A DNA stretch of 39,674 bases from Davidsoniella eucalypti (Eukaryota > Ascomycota > Sordariomycetes > Microascales > Ceratocystidaceae), in assembly GCA_004009845.1 (NCBI GenBank), contig RMBW01000176.1:1-39674 (forward strand), given 5' to 3'. The translations under genes and the position numbers were made by a program. The notes beneath the pieces were generated by a model, which was given only the letters and a program-made list of their open reading frames with translations, did no database searches and had not been told where the DNA came from. Positions 19,385-28,068 of the stretch are shown piece by piece. Positions within the stretch are counted from its first letter, which is position 1. Each line of letters opens with the position of its first letter.

Positions 19385-19563
19385 TGACACGAACTAGGAA
19401 GAGGCAATGGCAAGCAATCTAGAGTAAAGACTTCGATTGATACCGATGAAGGAGAAAGACTAATATCTGTTGGAATACGGCGGGAATAGGTCCCTATTTA
19501 TAACCGTTTATCTGGCTAAGTATCTTACTTAGCCAAATACCAACTGGGCCTTAGCCCCTGACA
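19385..19563 (-). repeat. Element C 5' LTR (179 bp) with promoter
   Basis: Carries TATAAATAG about 55 nt before the predicted RNA start ATCGGTATCAA. TG/CA ends. Flanked on the right by TSD TCCCG. Confidence 0.93.
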
Positions 19564-20041
19564 TCCCGAGTCACTACACACTACAAAGCTCAGGGAGACA
19601 CACTCATACTCGAAGGGCAACCTATTTCTGAAGGTTCCGGAAGCCCAACCCGCGGCGCGGGAGTCTTGTCGCTGTGCCTCTACCATCGCACCCGACTCGA
19701 CTACGCCGATTTTTGCTTCTCTCGACACTCGATCACCAGCCTCTTGGAGGCGCGTCGGATGGTGCGGTCACCTGATTACGTGGATGGTAGCCCCACTTAG
19801 GGCTTGGATGATGTGGGTCTTTTTTTTTTTTGGGGAATGGTTTGAGGATGTTTCGAAGTTACAGGGGGTATCCATGAAGGCGTCCTATGGAGCCCGGGAG
19901 GGTAGTCCGGACCCGGACTAGGATACGGGTGGAAGTGGATAAGATATACCGGAGACAGAAAAATCGGCACGACCGGACTCGAAAATCCACTCGTAATAGT
20001 TTAGGAAGAGAATAAATATAACAACAACAACAACAACAACA

Positions 20042-20053
20042 ACAGCTGATAGA
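20042..20053 (+). repeat. Regenerated 5S target between the two tandem insertions
   Basis: ACAGCTGATAGA, positions 11-22 of the 5S gene, is present here as well as at 12975-12986 and 28069-28080. Three copies around two units is what two separate insertions at the same site would leave. Confidence 0.85.
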
Positions 20054-20144
20054 ACAACCTTCCCTCCTACAACCCTCGGGGGGGTACCTTTGAGTTCAAG
20101 TTACCTCCCCCTTTGTCCAAAGACGAATTTTTCCCCTTCGTCGT

Positions 20145-20322
20145 TGACACGAACTAGGTGAGGCAGTGGCAAGCAATCTAGTAGAAAGGACTTCGATTGA
20201 TACCGATGAAGGAGAAAGGCTAATATCTGTTGGAATACGGCGGGAATAGGTCCCTATTTATAGCCGTTTATCTGACTAGGTAAATACCTAGACAAATACC
20301 AACTGGGCCTTAGCCCGTGACA
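20145..20322 (-). repeat. Element D LTR1 (178 bp), outermost 3' LTR
   Basis: TG/CA-bounded. Left flank GTCGT is the target duplication matching the right side of LTR3. Confidence 0.92.
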
Positions 20323-20497
20323 TTAGCCCCCTCCCCCCTCGGCAGACTAACTAATTCTAACTGAAAAATCTATAATACATGCTGACAAATTAAGTTTGTC
20401 TTTAAAAAAAAAAATGGCGCAGGGGGTGCTGCGGAAAAATAAGGAGTATCGTAAGTACGGTAAACTCCGAGTGGCGGTAGCGCCGATTGAATGTTAC

Positions 20498-20944
20498 TTA
20501 GTGAGTGGTACCGTGCCAATACGAAAATAATGAGTCTGATGATTCCTCCCCCCCTTGATGTTGCATGTGGGTGGGTGGTTGTGGGGATGCGGCTTGGTCC
20601 GATGGGACTGTGCTAACTTGCTCAATAATGGCTGAGGACGCGGTGACTAGGGAGCGATCTAGGAAGATGCGCCAAGCGAGGGTACTTTCGACGTGTTCTA
20701 CTGGTTCCCAAGTGGGGTCCTGGTAACCTGACCACTTAACTAGTGCCTGTTCGTGGCCGCGGTACTTACGCTGGCGAACGATTTCCTCAACTCGGAATTC
20801 CCCTTCAGCTAGAGACTCGTCGCCGTATGCTTCGTCCCTCGTAATGGCTTCGGGTTCATCGTCTTGGAGCACTTGAGAAGGTAGGGGGTTGTTGAAGGCG
20901 TGACGGACCTTGTTCACGTGAAAGACAGGGTGGACCAAGCCGGG
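20498..20944 (-). pseudogene. Truncated 3' end of a D-family pol (chromodomain part)
   Basis: Only the last ~148 codons of Pol remain: the end of the integrase C-terminal domain (PGLVHPVFHVNKVRH), the chromodomain (ALVKWSGYQDPTWEPVEHV) and the tail. The frame begins abruptly at LTR2, where the pol sequence is cut after CCGGG (minus-strand CCCGG). Against the intact copy at 21123-21740 I count eight base substitutions, all transitions, plus a longer A run. It therefore derives from a sibling element, not from a fresh copy of its neighbour. Confidence 0.9.
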
Positions 20945-21122
20945 TGACACGAACTAGGTGAGGCAGTGGCAAGCAATCTAGTAGAAAGGACTTCGATTGA
21001 TACCGATGAAGGAGAAAGGCTAATATCTGTTGGAATACGGCGGGAATAGGTCCCTATTTATAGCCGTTTATCTGACTAGGTAAATACCTAGACAAATACC
21101 AACTGGGCCTTAGCCCGTGACA
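20945..21122 (-). repeat. Element D LTR2 (178 bp), 3' LTR of the complete copy
   Basis: Sequence appears identical to LTR1 and LTR3. Left flank CCGGG is pol sequence of the truncated copy, the expected insertion-site duplication of the inner element. Confidence 0.92.
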
Positions 21123-21126
21123 TTAG

Positions 21127-21140
21127 CCCCCTCCCCCCTC
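21127..21140 (-). other. Element D polypurine tract
   Basis: Minus-strand GAGGGGGGAGGGGG directly before CTAATG and the 3' LTR; equivalent to the tract in B and C. Confidence 0.7.
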
Positions 21141-21292
21141 GGTAGACTAACTAATTCTAACTGAAAAATCTATAATACATGCTGACAAATTAAGTTTGTC
21201 TTAAAAAAATGGCGCAGGGAGTGCTGCGGAAAAATAAGGAGTATCGTAAATACGGTAAACTCCGAGTGGCGGTAGCGCCGATTGAATGTTAC

Positions 21293-24200
21293 TTAGTGAG
21301 TGGTACCGTGCCAATACGAAAATAGTGAGTCTGATGATTCCTCCCCCCCTTGATGTTGCATGTGGGTGGGTGGCTGTGGGGATGCGGCTTGGTCCGATGG
21401 GACTGTGCTAACTTGCTCAATAATGGCTGAGGACGCGGTGACTAGGGAGCGATCCAGGAAGATGCGCCAAGCGAGGGTACTTTCGACGTGTTCTACTGGT
21501 TCCCAAGTGGGGTCCTGGTAACCTGACCACTTAACTAGTGCCTGTTCGTGGCCGCGGTACTTACGCTGGCGGACGATTTCCTCAACTCGGAATTCCCCTT
21601 CAGCTAGAGACTCGTCGCCGTATGCTTCGTCTCTCGTAATGGCTTCGGGTTCATCGTCTTGGAGCACTTGAGAAGGTAGGGGGTTGTTGAAGGCGTGACG
21701 GACCTTGTTCACGTGAAAGACAGGGTGGACCAAGCCGGGGACGTCCAGTCGGACTGCATGGGAACCTACGAGGCCTGTGACCTTGTAGCGGCGTGCCAGC
21801 CAATCTAATTTCTTAGATGGTCTCAAGGATGAGAGATTTTCCGTTTTTAGGAAGACTTTGTCTCCTATCTTGAATTGCGAGGCTGGCTGGCGACGGCGGT
21901 TGGCTGCGGTTTCCTGGTAGTCCTGTGCGGAGGCTATGGCTACTTGCGCGAATCCCGATGCATTGCTGATTTTGTCTAGGAATGCTTGTGCGTCGTGGAC
22001 GGGGGATCGTGTGGAGGCTGGGTCAGTGGATGGTGATGGTTCCACTATGGACATGTTGTAGCCGTGGGTAGCGAAGAAGGGCGCTAGGCCTGTGCTGGAA
22101 ACCGTGCGGTTGTTGAGTGCAATTTGGGCTTGGGGTAGTAATTCGGCCCAGTCGTCCTGTGCGAAGGAGCAGAAAATGCGAAGGAAGGTCTCAACTTCTT
22201 GGTTACTTCGTTCTTGGGCGCCATCCGTTTGTGGATGGAAGGCTGTGGAAAGGCGTCGTGTGATGCTGAAGCGCCTGCAGACTTCGCCCCAAAATAATGA
22301 AGAGAACTGTGGTCCACGGTCTGATACAATGGCCGTGGGAAAACCGTGGTGGACGAAGACATGGGTAATGAGGGCTCGGGCCGTCGCTTCGGCCGAGGTG
22401 TCTGACATGGGGACGAGGATTTGAGACTTGGATAGTCTATCGGTGATCCCGAGAATAAAGAGGTGGCCCTTGGATGGAGGTAGGGGGCCAATAAAGTCCA
22501 TGGCCAGCTCGGACCAGTGGCGTGATGGGATTGGAAGGGGCTTGAGGAGACCGCGCTTCTGTTCTCGCCAATACTTGCTCTTTCCGCAAGTGGTGCAATT
22601 GGAGACGAATTGCCGGACATCGTTGGTGAGTCCTGGCCAAGTATATTCGCGCGCGACTAGGTCCCTGGTAATTTCGCGACCAGGGTGTCCTGACAAGTGG
22701 GAGTCATGGACAGTCTGGATCAGTTTGGTGCGTAAGGGTTCAAAACGGGGGATCCATAGTCTGTTGCGCCAACGAAGGAGGCCTAAGTCGTCCACGGAGC
22801 ATTCGCTGATTTGCCATTGCAGGCCCCATGCTGAGGGAAAAGACCTAGCTGCTTCTTGGACAAGGGAGCGGGCTAGCCACCATCGGTTGTTGGAGGCCAG
22901 GGCTTGAGTCCAGAGGGCTGTGAGGTCGGGGTCTGCAAACGGGGAAGGTAGTGCGACCTGCGTGGCGACCTCGTCTGAGGCTGCGTCCAGGTCTGGAACG
23001 TTGGACCAGACTGCGTTGATTACGACCAGGTTGTCTCCTGAGTCGGCAGGGGCGAGGAGTTGGTGTACTCTACTTAGCAGCCTGTCGTCGTTGGCATCCT
23101 TGGGCATGTCTTGGTCTCTGCGGGAAAGGGCATCGGGCACAACTTGGTCTGTGCCCGGGCGGTGCTTTAGTTCAAAGCTAAAATCCGATAACTCGTAGCC
23201 CCAGCGGCGTTGGCGCTCTGCTAGGGTTCTTTTGGTCCTAAAGAACTCGAGGTTACGGTGGTCCGTGAATACAGTGAAATGGACTCCTAGGAGAAAGTGT
23301 CTCCATTGGCGGATCGCCCAATAAATCGCCAACATTTCCTTGTCGTGGATAGGATAGTTGGACTCAGCAGGGGTGAGTTTCCTAGACAGGAAGGCGATTG
23401 GGTGAAGGAGGCCGTCAGTGCCGCGCTGAGTGAGTTCAGCGCCGAGGGCATAGCCAGAGGAGTCCGCTGAGAGAATAGTTTCTCTATCAGGTTCGAAGGG
23501 GACCAGGAGGGGGGGAGCGACGAAGGCTTCCTTGATCTTGCGGAATGAGTCGTCGCAAGCGTCAGTCCAAATGAAGGGTGTATCCTTTTTGGTTAAGTTG
23601 GTTAGGGGAGCCAGGGTTTCGGAGATGCGAGGGACAAAGTCCCTGTAAAAGTTGACAAAGCCTGTGAAGCGGCGTAACTCTGTCAGAGTGTAGGGACGTT
23701 CCCAGTTGCGAATGGCTTCGGACTTGTCCGGGTCTGCACGGATGCCTAGGCCTGGGCCCACCAGGAATCCGAGGAACTTAATTTCCTTGGCTGCGAATTG
23801 GCATTTCCTGATGTCGAGCTGGAGGTCTGCTTTGTCCAGGGCGGATATAATTTCCAGGACTAGTTTGCGGTGGTCTTCAAGGGACCCGCTGGAATAGATA
23901 CAGACGTCGTCGATATAGGCGTCACAGTTGATACCATGCCATTTGTCCAGCACTACGTTGATGCGGCGTTGGAAGGCAGCTGGGGCGTTGGTAAGCCCGA
24001 AGGGGACGACATTCCACTGGAAGGCACCCAGTGGGGTGCGAAAGGCTGTTAAGTGTTCAGAGCCTGGGGCAATTCGGATGCGGTGGAAGGCCGAGATAAC
24101 GTCTACCTTGGAAACCCATTCAGAACCTGTGATGCGACGCAGAGTTTCTCCCATGAGAGGCAGGGGGTACTTGTCCTTGATTGATGCGTTGTTAACTCCA

Positions 24201-24961
24201 CGGTAGTCTACGCAGAAGCGTACTCCGCCTCCTGGTTTATTGACGAAGAGGACGGAGGAACCGTGTTCCGAGTCAGAGGGGCTAATGAACTGGGTGCCTT
24301 TGAGGCCTTCCAGGGTCTTTTGGAGGACGAGGAGTTCCGGGCGTGTGAGGGGGTAGAGCGACTGGGTAGGGATTTTGGCGCCTGGTTTGAGCCTGATTTC
24401 CAAGTCTACTCCTGGCCTGTGCGGGGGTAGTGTCTCGGCTAGTTTAGGGTCGAAAGCCGAGGCTACTGGCTCTAACCAGTCGGGTAAATGCGGACGTGAT
24501 TTGTCCTTATGGGCGAGAGCGATCTGGATGTTCTCCAGCGAAGCTCTATAAATACTCACGTTGCCCTCCTCGCTGCAGAGTTTATAAAATTCCTCTGCGT
24601 TTAGCTCTTCAGCAGGTGCGATAATCACCTCTTGTTTCCGAGGCCGGAGCCTTACATCGTTGTTTACCAACCATCTCTGGCCTAGGATGATGTCCTCAGT
24701 TTGGCCAGGAACCACGTAGGCCCAAATGGTTTCTTGGTGGCCGTTGATGGTGAGGGAGAAGGCGGCGATGGTGTCGATGTGCGGGGGGTTGTCCTGTGTA
24801 GTGACTTGGACAATCTCTCGTTCGGAGATGGTGTGGGTGAGGATGGCGTGAGGGAGGAGACGCGGGGGAACGACGGCGACAGTGAGGCAGCCACTATCCA
24901 CGAGGGCCTTAGTCGAGTAGTCACCTAAACTTACGTCTAAATAATTACCCGAGGCACTCAT
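21293..24961 (-). CDS. pol: Element D Pol polyprotein (protease-RT-RNase H-integrase-chromodomain)
   Basis: Intact 1222-codon frame, co-linear with C Pol through integrase: protease D22-S23-G24, RT D287 and YIDD 349-352, RNase H (LSADSSGYALG, FTDHRNLEFF), integrase zinc region with CTTCGKSK, DD35E core (MDFIGPLPPS, VSDRGPQF, QTDGAQERSNQEVE), then the C-terminal domain and chromodomain (EFRVEEIVRQ, ALVKWSGYQDPTWEP). The tail beyond the chromodomain differs from C (Gln/Ser-rich, ending YWHGTTH). Pol lies -1 to gag and is open back to the gag stop, so the Met at 24961 is probably not the true start of the fused product. No damage is seen; the copy could be functional. Confidence 0.95.
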   Translation of the reverse strand: MSASGNYLDVSLGDYSTKALVDSGCLTVAVVPPRLLPHAILTHTISEREIVQVTTQDNPPHIDTIAAFSLTINGHQETIWAYVVPGQTEDIILGQRWLVNNDVRLRPRKQEVIIAPAEELNAEEFYKLCSEEGNVSIYRASLENIQIALAHKDKSRPHLPDWLEPVASAFDPKLAETLPPHRPGVDLEIRLKPGAKIPTQSLYPLTRPELLVLQKTLEGLKGTQFISPSDSEHGSSVLFVNKPGGGVRFCVDYRGVNNASIKDKYPLPLMGETLRRITGSEWVSKVDVISAFHRIRIAPGSEHLTAFRTPLGAFQWNVVPFGLTNAPAAFQRRINVVLDKWHGINCDAYIDDVCIYSSGSLEDHRKLVLEIISALDKADLQLDIRKCQFAAKEIKFLGFLVGPGLGIRADPDKSEAIRNWERPYTLTELRRFTGFVNFYRDFVPRISETLAPLTNLTKKDTPFIWTDACDDSFRKIKEAFVAPPLLVPFEPDRETILSADSSGYALGAELTQRGTDGLLHPIAFLSRKLTPAESNYPIHDKEMLAIYWAIRQWRHFLLGVHFTVFTDHRNLEFFRTKRTLAERQRRWGYELSDFSFELKHRPGTDQVVPDALSRRDQDMPKDANDDRLLSRVHQLLAPADSGDNLVVINAVWSNVPDLDAASDEVATQVALPSPFADPDLTALWTQALASNNRWWLARSLVQEAARSFPSAWGLQWQISECSVDDLGLLRWRNRLWIPRFEPLRTKLIQTVHDSHLSGHPGREITRDLVAREYTWPGLTNDVRQFVSNCTTCGKSKYWREQKRGLLKPLPIPSRHWSELAMDFIGPLPPSKGHLFILGITDRLSKSQILVPMSDTSAEATARALITHVFVHHGFPTAIVSDRGPQFSSLFWGEVCRRFSITRRLSTAFHPQTDGAQERSNQEVETFLRIFCSFAQDDWAELLPQAQIALNNRTVSSTGLAPFFATHGYNMSIVEPSPSTDPASTRSPVHDAQAFLDKISNASGFAQVAIASAQDYQETAANRRRQPASQFKIGDKVFLKTENLSSLRPSKKLDWLARRYKVTGLVGSHAVRLDVPGLVHPVFHVNKVRHAFNNPLPSQVLQDDEPEAITRDEAYGDESLAEGEFRVEEIVRQRKYRGHEQALVKWSGYQDPTWEPVEHVESTLAWRIFLDRSLVTASSAIIEQVSTVPSDQAASPQPPTHMQHQGGEESSDSLFSYWHGTTH

Positions 24962-25000
24962 TTCTAATCTGACTATTCTATCTCCAATTGATTCCCCCTT

Positions 25001-25035
25001 GTCGGGGAGCGGTTTCCCCCGACTATCTAAAAATC
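25001..25035 (-). promoter_or_regulatory. Element D gag-pol junction: recoding site plus hairpin
   Basis: GAT TTT TAG (25035-25027, minus strand), three bases, then a 7-bp stem GTCGGGG (25023-25017) with CCCCGAC (25007-25001) and a 9-nt loop. The -1 frame from TTA is open into Pol. The stem is one pair longer than in C through matched G and C additions. Confidence 0.65.
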
Positions 25036-27015
25036 CGGCTCATTGCTGACTGAAGGGGCGGTGCTAGAGGATTGCGGTTGCGAGGTACTTAGACATTCAT
25101 TGATCATTGAGCGAACATCCTCTAGGGAGATGGATGGCTTAGTGGCCGCGGCGTTGGCGCGGATGGCACCCCTGGCGTTGCGTGAGTTACGGCATTCTGC
25201 GGTGCTGTGGCCTGGTCTCTTGCATTTGGAGCAGAAGTTAGGGGAGCTTGGGCAGAACCTCGGGGAATGTCCCTTTAGGTTGCAGGAGGAGCAGGGGGGA
25301 GCGTCTGAGCACTTGAACGAGGAGTGCGTGGTCTGTTGACAAAAGAGGCAGGGCTTGAAAGTGGTTGCGCTGCTGTTCACGGGGGGCGCCTGAGAGGGCT
25401 GCATAGGGGTAGGCTGGCGCCAGTTGGAGGAGGTTGCACGGCGAGCCTTGTTGGTTTCCTTGACTCTGGCGACAGGACGCATTGTTGCTATCATAGTGTC
25501 GAAGGGTCTGATGTGGAAGAGCGTGGCAAGGTGATCCTGCATGTCTGGGTGCAGGCCTTCTTGGAGGATGGACAGTAGTGTGTTATGGTCTGTAATTTGG
25601 GCTTTGTCGCGGAGGGCGCATAGGCGGTTGGTGAATGTTTCGAAAGGCTCGCTAGGTCCCTGCTTTATTTTCATCAGTAGGCGGTTGGCCGTTCTGGCGC
25701 GGTCTGGGTCGTCATAGCGTGAGTCTAGGTACGCGATAAATAGCTGGAAGCCGGTAGGGGACGCTAAGTGCTGAAGGTACTTGGGGCGGACTTGGTCCCT
25801 GATCTCGGGAGAGAGTGAGTTCATGGTGTAAGCTAGTTGGTCCCTAGGCGAGTGAAACCTCTGGAAGTCGACGAGGAATTTCTCGTTAAGCTCGTGCTTC
25901 CATGTGGTGTAGTCGAACGATCCGTCGAATTTGCGCACAGCGTCTAGGACGTCCTTACGGCGAGAGATGGAGTCTTCGCGGTTGGGGAGAATGGTAATGC
26001 CGCCAGCTAGGGGCGTTGATGTGGGCGTCGTAGAAGGTGCGTGTGTTTGAGCGGAGGTAGGAGCGTTACGGGTAGGGGCGGCTAGTTTGAGGCCATGACG
26101 TTCTAGGGTTTCAGCGAGAGCCGCTAGTTCTTCTTCCTCGTCGTATTCATCCTTGACAACCGGTGGCTGGACGGGTTTCTTTGGTGTGAGGAAGGAGGTG
26201 ATGTCTGTGGCAATGTCGTTGAGGAGCTCATAGAGCTTGTCCAGTTGGCCGAGTTCAGGGGCGTTCTCCTTGAGTAGGTTTTGGAGGGCGATCAACTGAA
26301 TTTCCGCGATGTTTAGGTTCTCGTGGAATTGGAAGGCCCAGCGGCCTTTCTTGAAGGTGATCCAGTCCGCCGGGTCCCTGGAGGCTGCTTGGAGTTTGCC
26401 TTGGTAGACCTGTGTGAGATAGTCGAGTGTACGTGTTGCCTCGGTGGAGTAGACCTTGGCGCGTGGGCGTCCGCAGATCGAGGTGCGCAGGGGAGCGGGC
26501 CTAGGCTGGGGGCCTATCTCTGGCTGGTGGAGGAAGGAGTCCATGTTGTCATCGATGGTGTCCGAGCCAAACCCTAGTATGTGGGGGTTGGTCAGGGCGC
26601 GGACTGTGAGGATCTGTGCGCTTCGGGTGGACCGGATCCTAGTGGGCATGGGTGCAATGTGGCCAATGATGCCAGATGCGAAGGTCATGCAGTGAAGGTG
26701 GCTGTGGAAGTGCGAAGCGTGGGACAAGATAAGAGGACCAGCAGGGAAGGGGCCAAGTAGTTTGGCTAGGCGGGGACGCTCGGAGCGCTTGAAGAGGGAG
26801 AGGTAGCACCAGCCGGAGCGAGTCCACAGGCGTTTCTGCGAGTGAAAGGGGGTGGGGACGTGCTTGGCTTTGAAGGCCTGGATGAGGTGTAGCGTAGAGT
26901 CCGCTAGGAAGATAAAGATGATAGGGCCTAAAAAGAGGAAGGCTAGTGAATCGGTGAGGCCGTAAAAGAGGCCGAGGGCAATCTCCCAGACATGGAGAAG
27001 GATAGTGTGCATCAT
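25027..27015 (-). CDS. gag: Element D Gag polyprotein with three zinc knuckles
   Basis: 662 aa starting MMHTILLHVW. The first ~55 residues hold two hydrophobic stretches (TILLHVWEIALGLFYGL and LAFLFLGPIIFIFLADS), as in C, suggesting membrane association. An acidic patch (DEYDEEEELAAL) and a capsid-like region (KFDGSFDYTTWKHELNEKF, AYLDSRYDDPDRARTANRL) follow. Knuckles lie at about 556-569, 575-588 and 595-608 (CLFCQQTTHSSFKC, CSSCNLKGHSPRFC, CSKCKRPGHSTAEC). The end is SNEPDF at the recoding site. The frame is intact, with the same architecture as C Gag at a clearly diverged sequence, so the hydrophobic N-terminus is a retained feature rather than an accident. Confidence 0.92.
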   Translation of the reverse strand: MMHTILLHVWEIALGLFYGLTDSLAFLFLGPIIFIFLADSTLHLIQAFKAKHVPTPFHSQKRLWTRSGWCYLSLFKRSERPRLAKLLGPFPAGPLILSHASHFHSHLHCMTFASGIIGHIAPMPTRIRSTRSAQILTVRALTNPHILGFGSDTIDDNMDSFLHQPEIGPQPRPAPLRTSICGRPRAKVYSTEATRTLDYLTQVYQGKLQAASRDPADWITFKKGRWAFQFHENLNIAEIQLIALQNLLKENAPELGQLDKLYELLNDIATDITSFLTPKKPVQPPVVKDEYDEEEELAALAETLERHGLKLAAPTRNAPTSAQTHAPSTTPTSTPLAGGITILPNREDSISRRKDVLDAVRKFDGSFDYTTWKHELNEKFLVDFQRFHSPRDQLAYTMNSLSPEIRDQVRPKYLQHLASPTGFQLFIAYLDSRYDDPDRARTANRLLMKIKQGPSEPFETFTNRLCALRDKAQITDHNTLLSILQEGLHPDMQDHLATLFHIRPFDTMIATMRPVARVKETNKARRATSSNWRQPTPMQPSQAPPVNSSATTFKPCLFCQQTTHSSFKCSDAPPCSSCNLKGHSPRFCPSSPNFCSKCKRPGHSTAECRNSRNARGAIRANAAATKPSISLEDVRSMINECLSTSQPQSSSTAPSVSNEPDF

Positions 27016-27070
27016 GGTGCAGAAATTGGATAAGTGCGGAAGAAACGTCGCGTTAATTTATGGATAAAGT

Positions 27071-27195
27071 GTCAAGTGAGGTGAGGACGCTGCACTGAAA
27101 ATATGATAAAAGGTTAAGTGAGGTATGGACGCTGCACTAGATAGTAAAGATAAAAAGGGTCAAGTGAGGTATGGACGCTGCACTGGATAGTAAAG
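27071..27195 (-). repeat. Tandem repeats in element D 5' leader
   Basis: Three copies of a ~42-46-bp unit (plus-strand GTCAAGTGAGGTATGGACGC type, starting 27071, 27113 and 27159) between primer site and gag. The sequence is unrelated to the leader repeats of A and C. Confidence 0.85.
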
Positions 27196-27214
27196 TAATA
27201 AGTAAAAGCTGTAG

Positions 27215-27225
27215 ATCGGTATCAA
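27215..27225 (-). other. Element D self-priming primer-binding site
   Basis: TTGATACCGAT two bases after LTR3 (minus strand), complementary to ATCGGTATCAA in the LTR (27290-27280). Confidence 0.8.
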
Positions 27226-27227
27226 AA

Positions 27228-27405
27228 TGACACGAACTAGGTGAGGCAGTGGCAAGCAATCTAGTAGAAAGGACTTCGATTGATACCGATGAAGGAGAAA
27301 GGCTAATATCTGTTGGAATACGGCGGGAATAGGTCCCTATTTATAGCCGTTTATCTGACTAGGTAAATACCTAGACAAATACCAACTGGGCCTTAGCCCG
27401 TGACA
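27228..27405 (-). repeat. Element D LTR3 (178 bp), 5' LTR with promoter
   Basis: TG/CA ends; contains a TATAAATAG box and the predicted RNA start. Followed by target duplication GTCGT. Confidence 0.93.
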
Positions 27406-28068
27406 GTCGTGGGTTTTCAAGAGCGACCAGCACATATTCCCGATGCTGCTGTCCATTCTTTTTATCTTTTTAGACGCTTGTCTTTATTGATGCATCGAGT
27501 ATGAGGCCTTGAGCCCGACTTTTTCCTCTCTCGAGGGATGTTCTCACCAACAATCGCCCCCCTTTTCGCCACACTCTCTCGCGATCGCTGGTCTCCCGAG
27601 TCACTACACACTACAAAGCTCAGGGAGACACACTCATACTCGAAGGGCAACCTATTTTTGAAGGTTCCGGAAGCCCAACCCGCGGCGCGGGAGTCTTGTC
27701 GCTGTGCCTCTACCATCGCACCCGACTCGACTACGCCGATTTTTGCTTCTCTCGACACTCGATCACCAGCCTCTTGGAGGCGCGTCGGATGGTGCGGTCA
27801 CCTGATTACGTGGATGGTAGCCCCACTTAGGGCTTGGATGATGTGGGTCTTTTTTATGGGGAATGGTTTGAGGATGTTTCGAAGTTACAGGGGGTATCCA
27901 TGAAGGCGTCCTATGGAGCCCGGGAGGGTAGTCCGGACCCGGACTAGGATACGGGTGGAAGTGGATAAGATATACCGGAGACAGAAAAATCGGCACGACC
28001 GGACTCGAAAATCCACTCGTAATAGTTTAGGAAGAGAATAAATATAACAACAACAACAACAACAACAA

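Larger units (their letters stand above)
13267..19563 (-). mobile_element. Element C: complete chromodomain Ty3/gypsy (Tf1/sushi-like) retrotransposon
   Basis: A 6297-bp minus-strand element with two 179-bp LTRs that appear identical, self-priming site, leader repeats, intact gag and pol, polypurine tract, and a perfect 5-bp target duplication TCCCG (13262-13266 and 19564-19568). It interrupts copy 1 of the 5S-targeted element. Copy 2 shows the uninterrupted target (GGTCTCCCGAGTCAC near 27590), confirming the insertion. Intact frames and matching LTRs imply a young and possibly functional copy. It is nearly identical to B. Confidence 0.96.
12987..20041 (+). mobile_element. 5S-targeted element, copy 1 (~750 bp net, split by element C)
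   Basis: The unit starts AACAACCTTCCC right after the 5S target ACAGCTGATAGA and ends in (AAC)n followed by the same target at 20042-20053. Without element C and its TSD it is ~753 bp. There is no LTR, no terminal inverted repeat and no recognisable reverse transcriptase. The simple-repeat tail and ~12-bp target duplication point to target-primed reverse transcription, so this looks like a non-autonomous, SINE- or LINE-derived element. Its 5' end agrees with copy 2, so it is probably full length rather than randomly truncated. Copies 1 and 2 differ at about five bases and four run lengths. The family is not one I recognise. Confidence 0.72.
20145..27405 (-). mobile_element. Element D: composite chromodomain Ty3/gypsy insertion with three LTRs
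   Basis: Order in plus coordinates: LTR1, 3' fragment of an element (20323-20944), LTR2, a complete internal region (21123-27227), LTR3. The whole block has a perfect 5-bp target duplication GTCGT (20140-20144 and 27406-27410); copy 1 of the 5S-targeted element has the empty site CTTCGTCGTGGG near 13070. The three 178-bp LTRs look identical. Family is close to C but distinct. The best explanation is one D inside another followed by LTR-LTR deletion. Confidence 0.93.
20054..28068 (+). mobile_element. 5S-targeted element, copy 2 (~750 bp net, split by element D)
   Basis: Second unit with the same start (ACAACCTTCCC) and an (AAC)n tail ending at 28068, directly before ACAGCTGATAGAAAGC of the 5S gene. 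Net size without D and its TSD is ~749 bp. It differs from copy 1 at a few bases and in run lengths, so it is probably a separate insertion rather than a very recent tandem duplication. Open frames in it are short (a 98-codon antisense frame and a 121-codon sense frame) and unlike known proteins. It retains the element C insertion site uninterrupted. Confidence 0.72.

Noticed and set aside
12987..20041. Reading the ~750-bp unit as an LTR or a DNA transposon
   Set aside because: It has no TG/CA ends, no terminal inverted repeat and a ~12-bp rather than 5-bp duplication, while it does have an (AAC)n tail.
25012..25018. GGGAAAC heptamer on the minus strand just after the D gag stop, the slippery sequence of vertebrate sushi-derived genes
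   Set aside because: It lies downstream of the stop, within the hairpin, and is absent in C and A, so it cannot be the shared recoding site.
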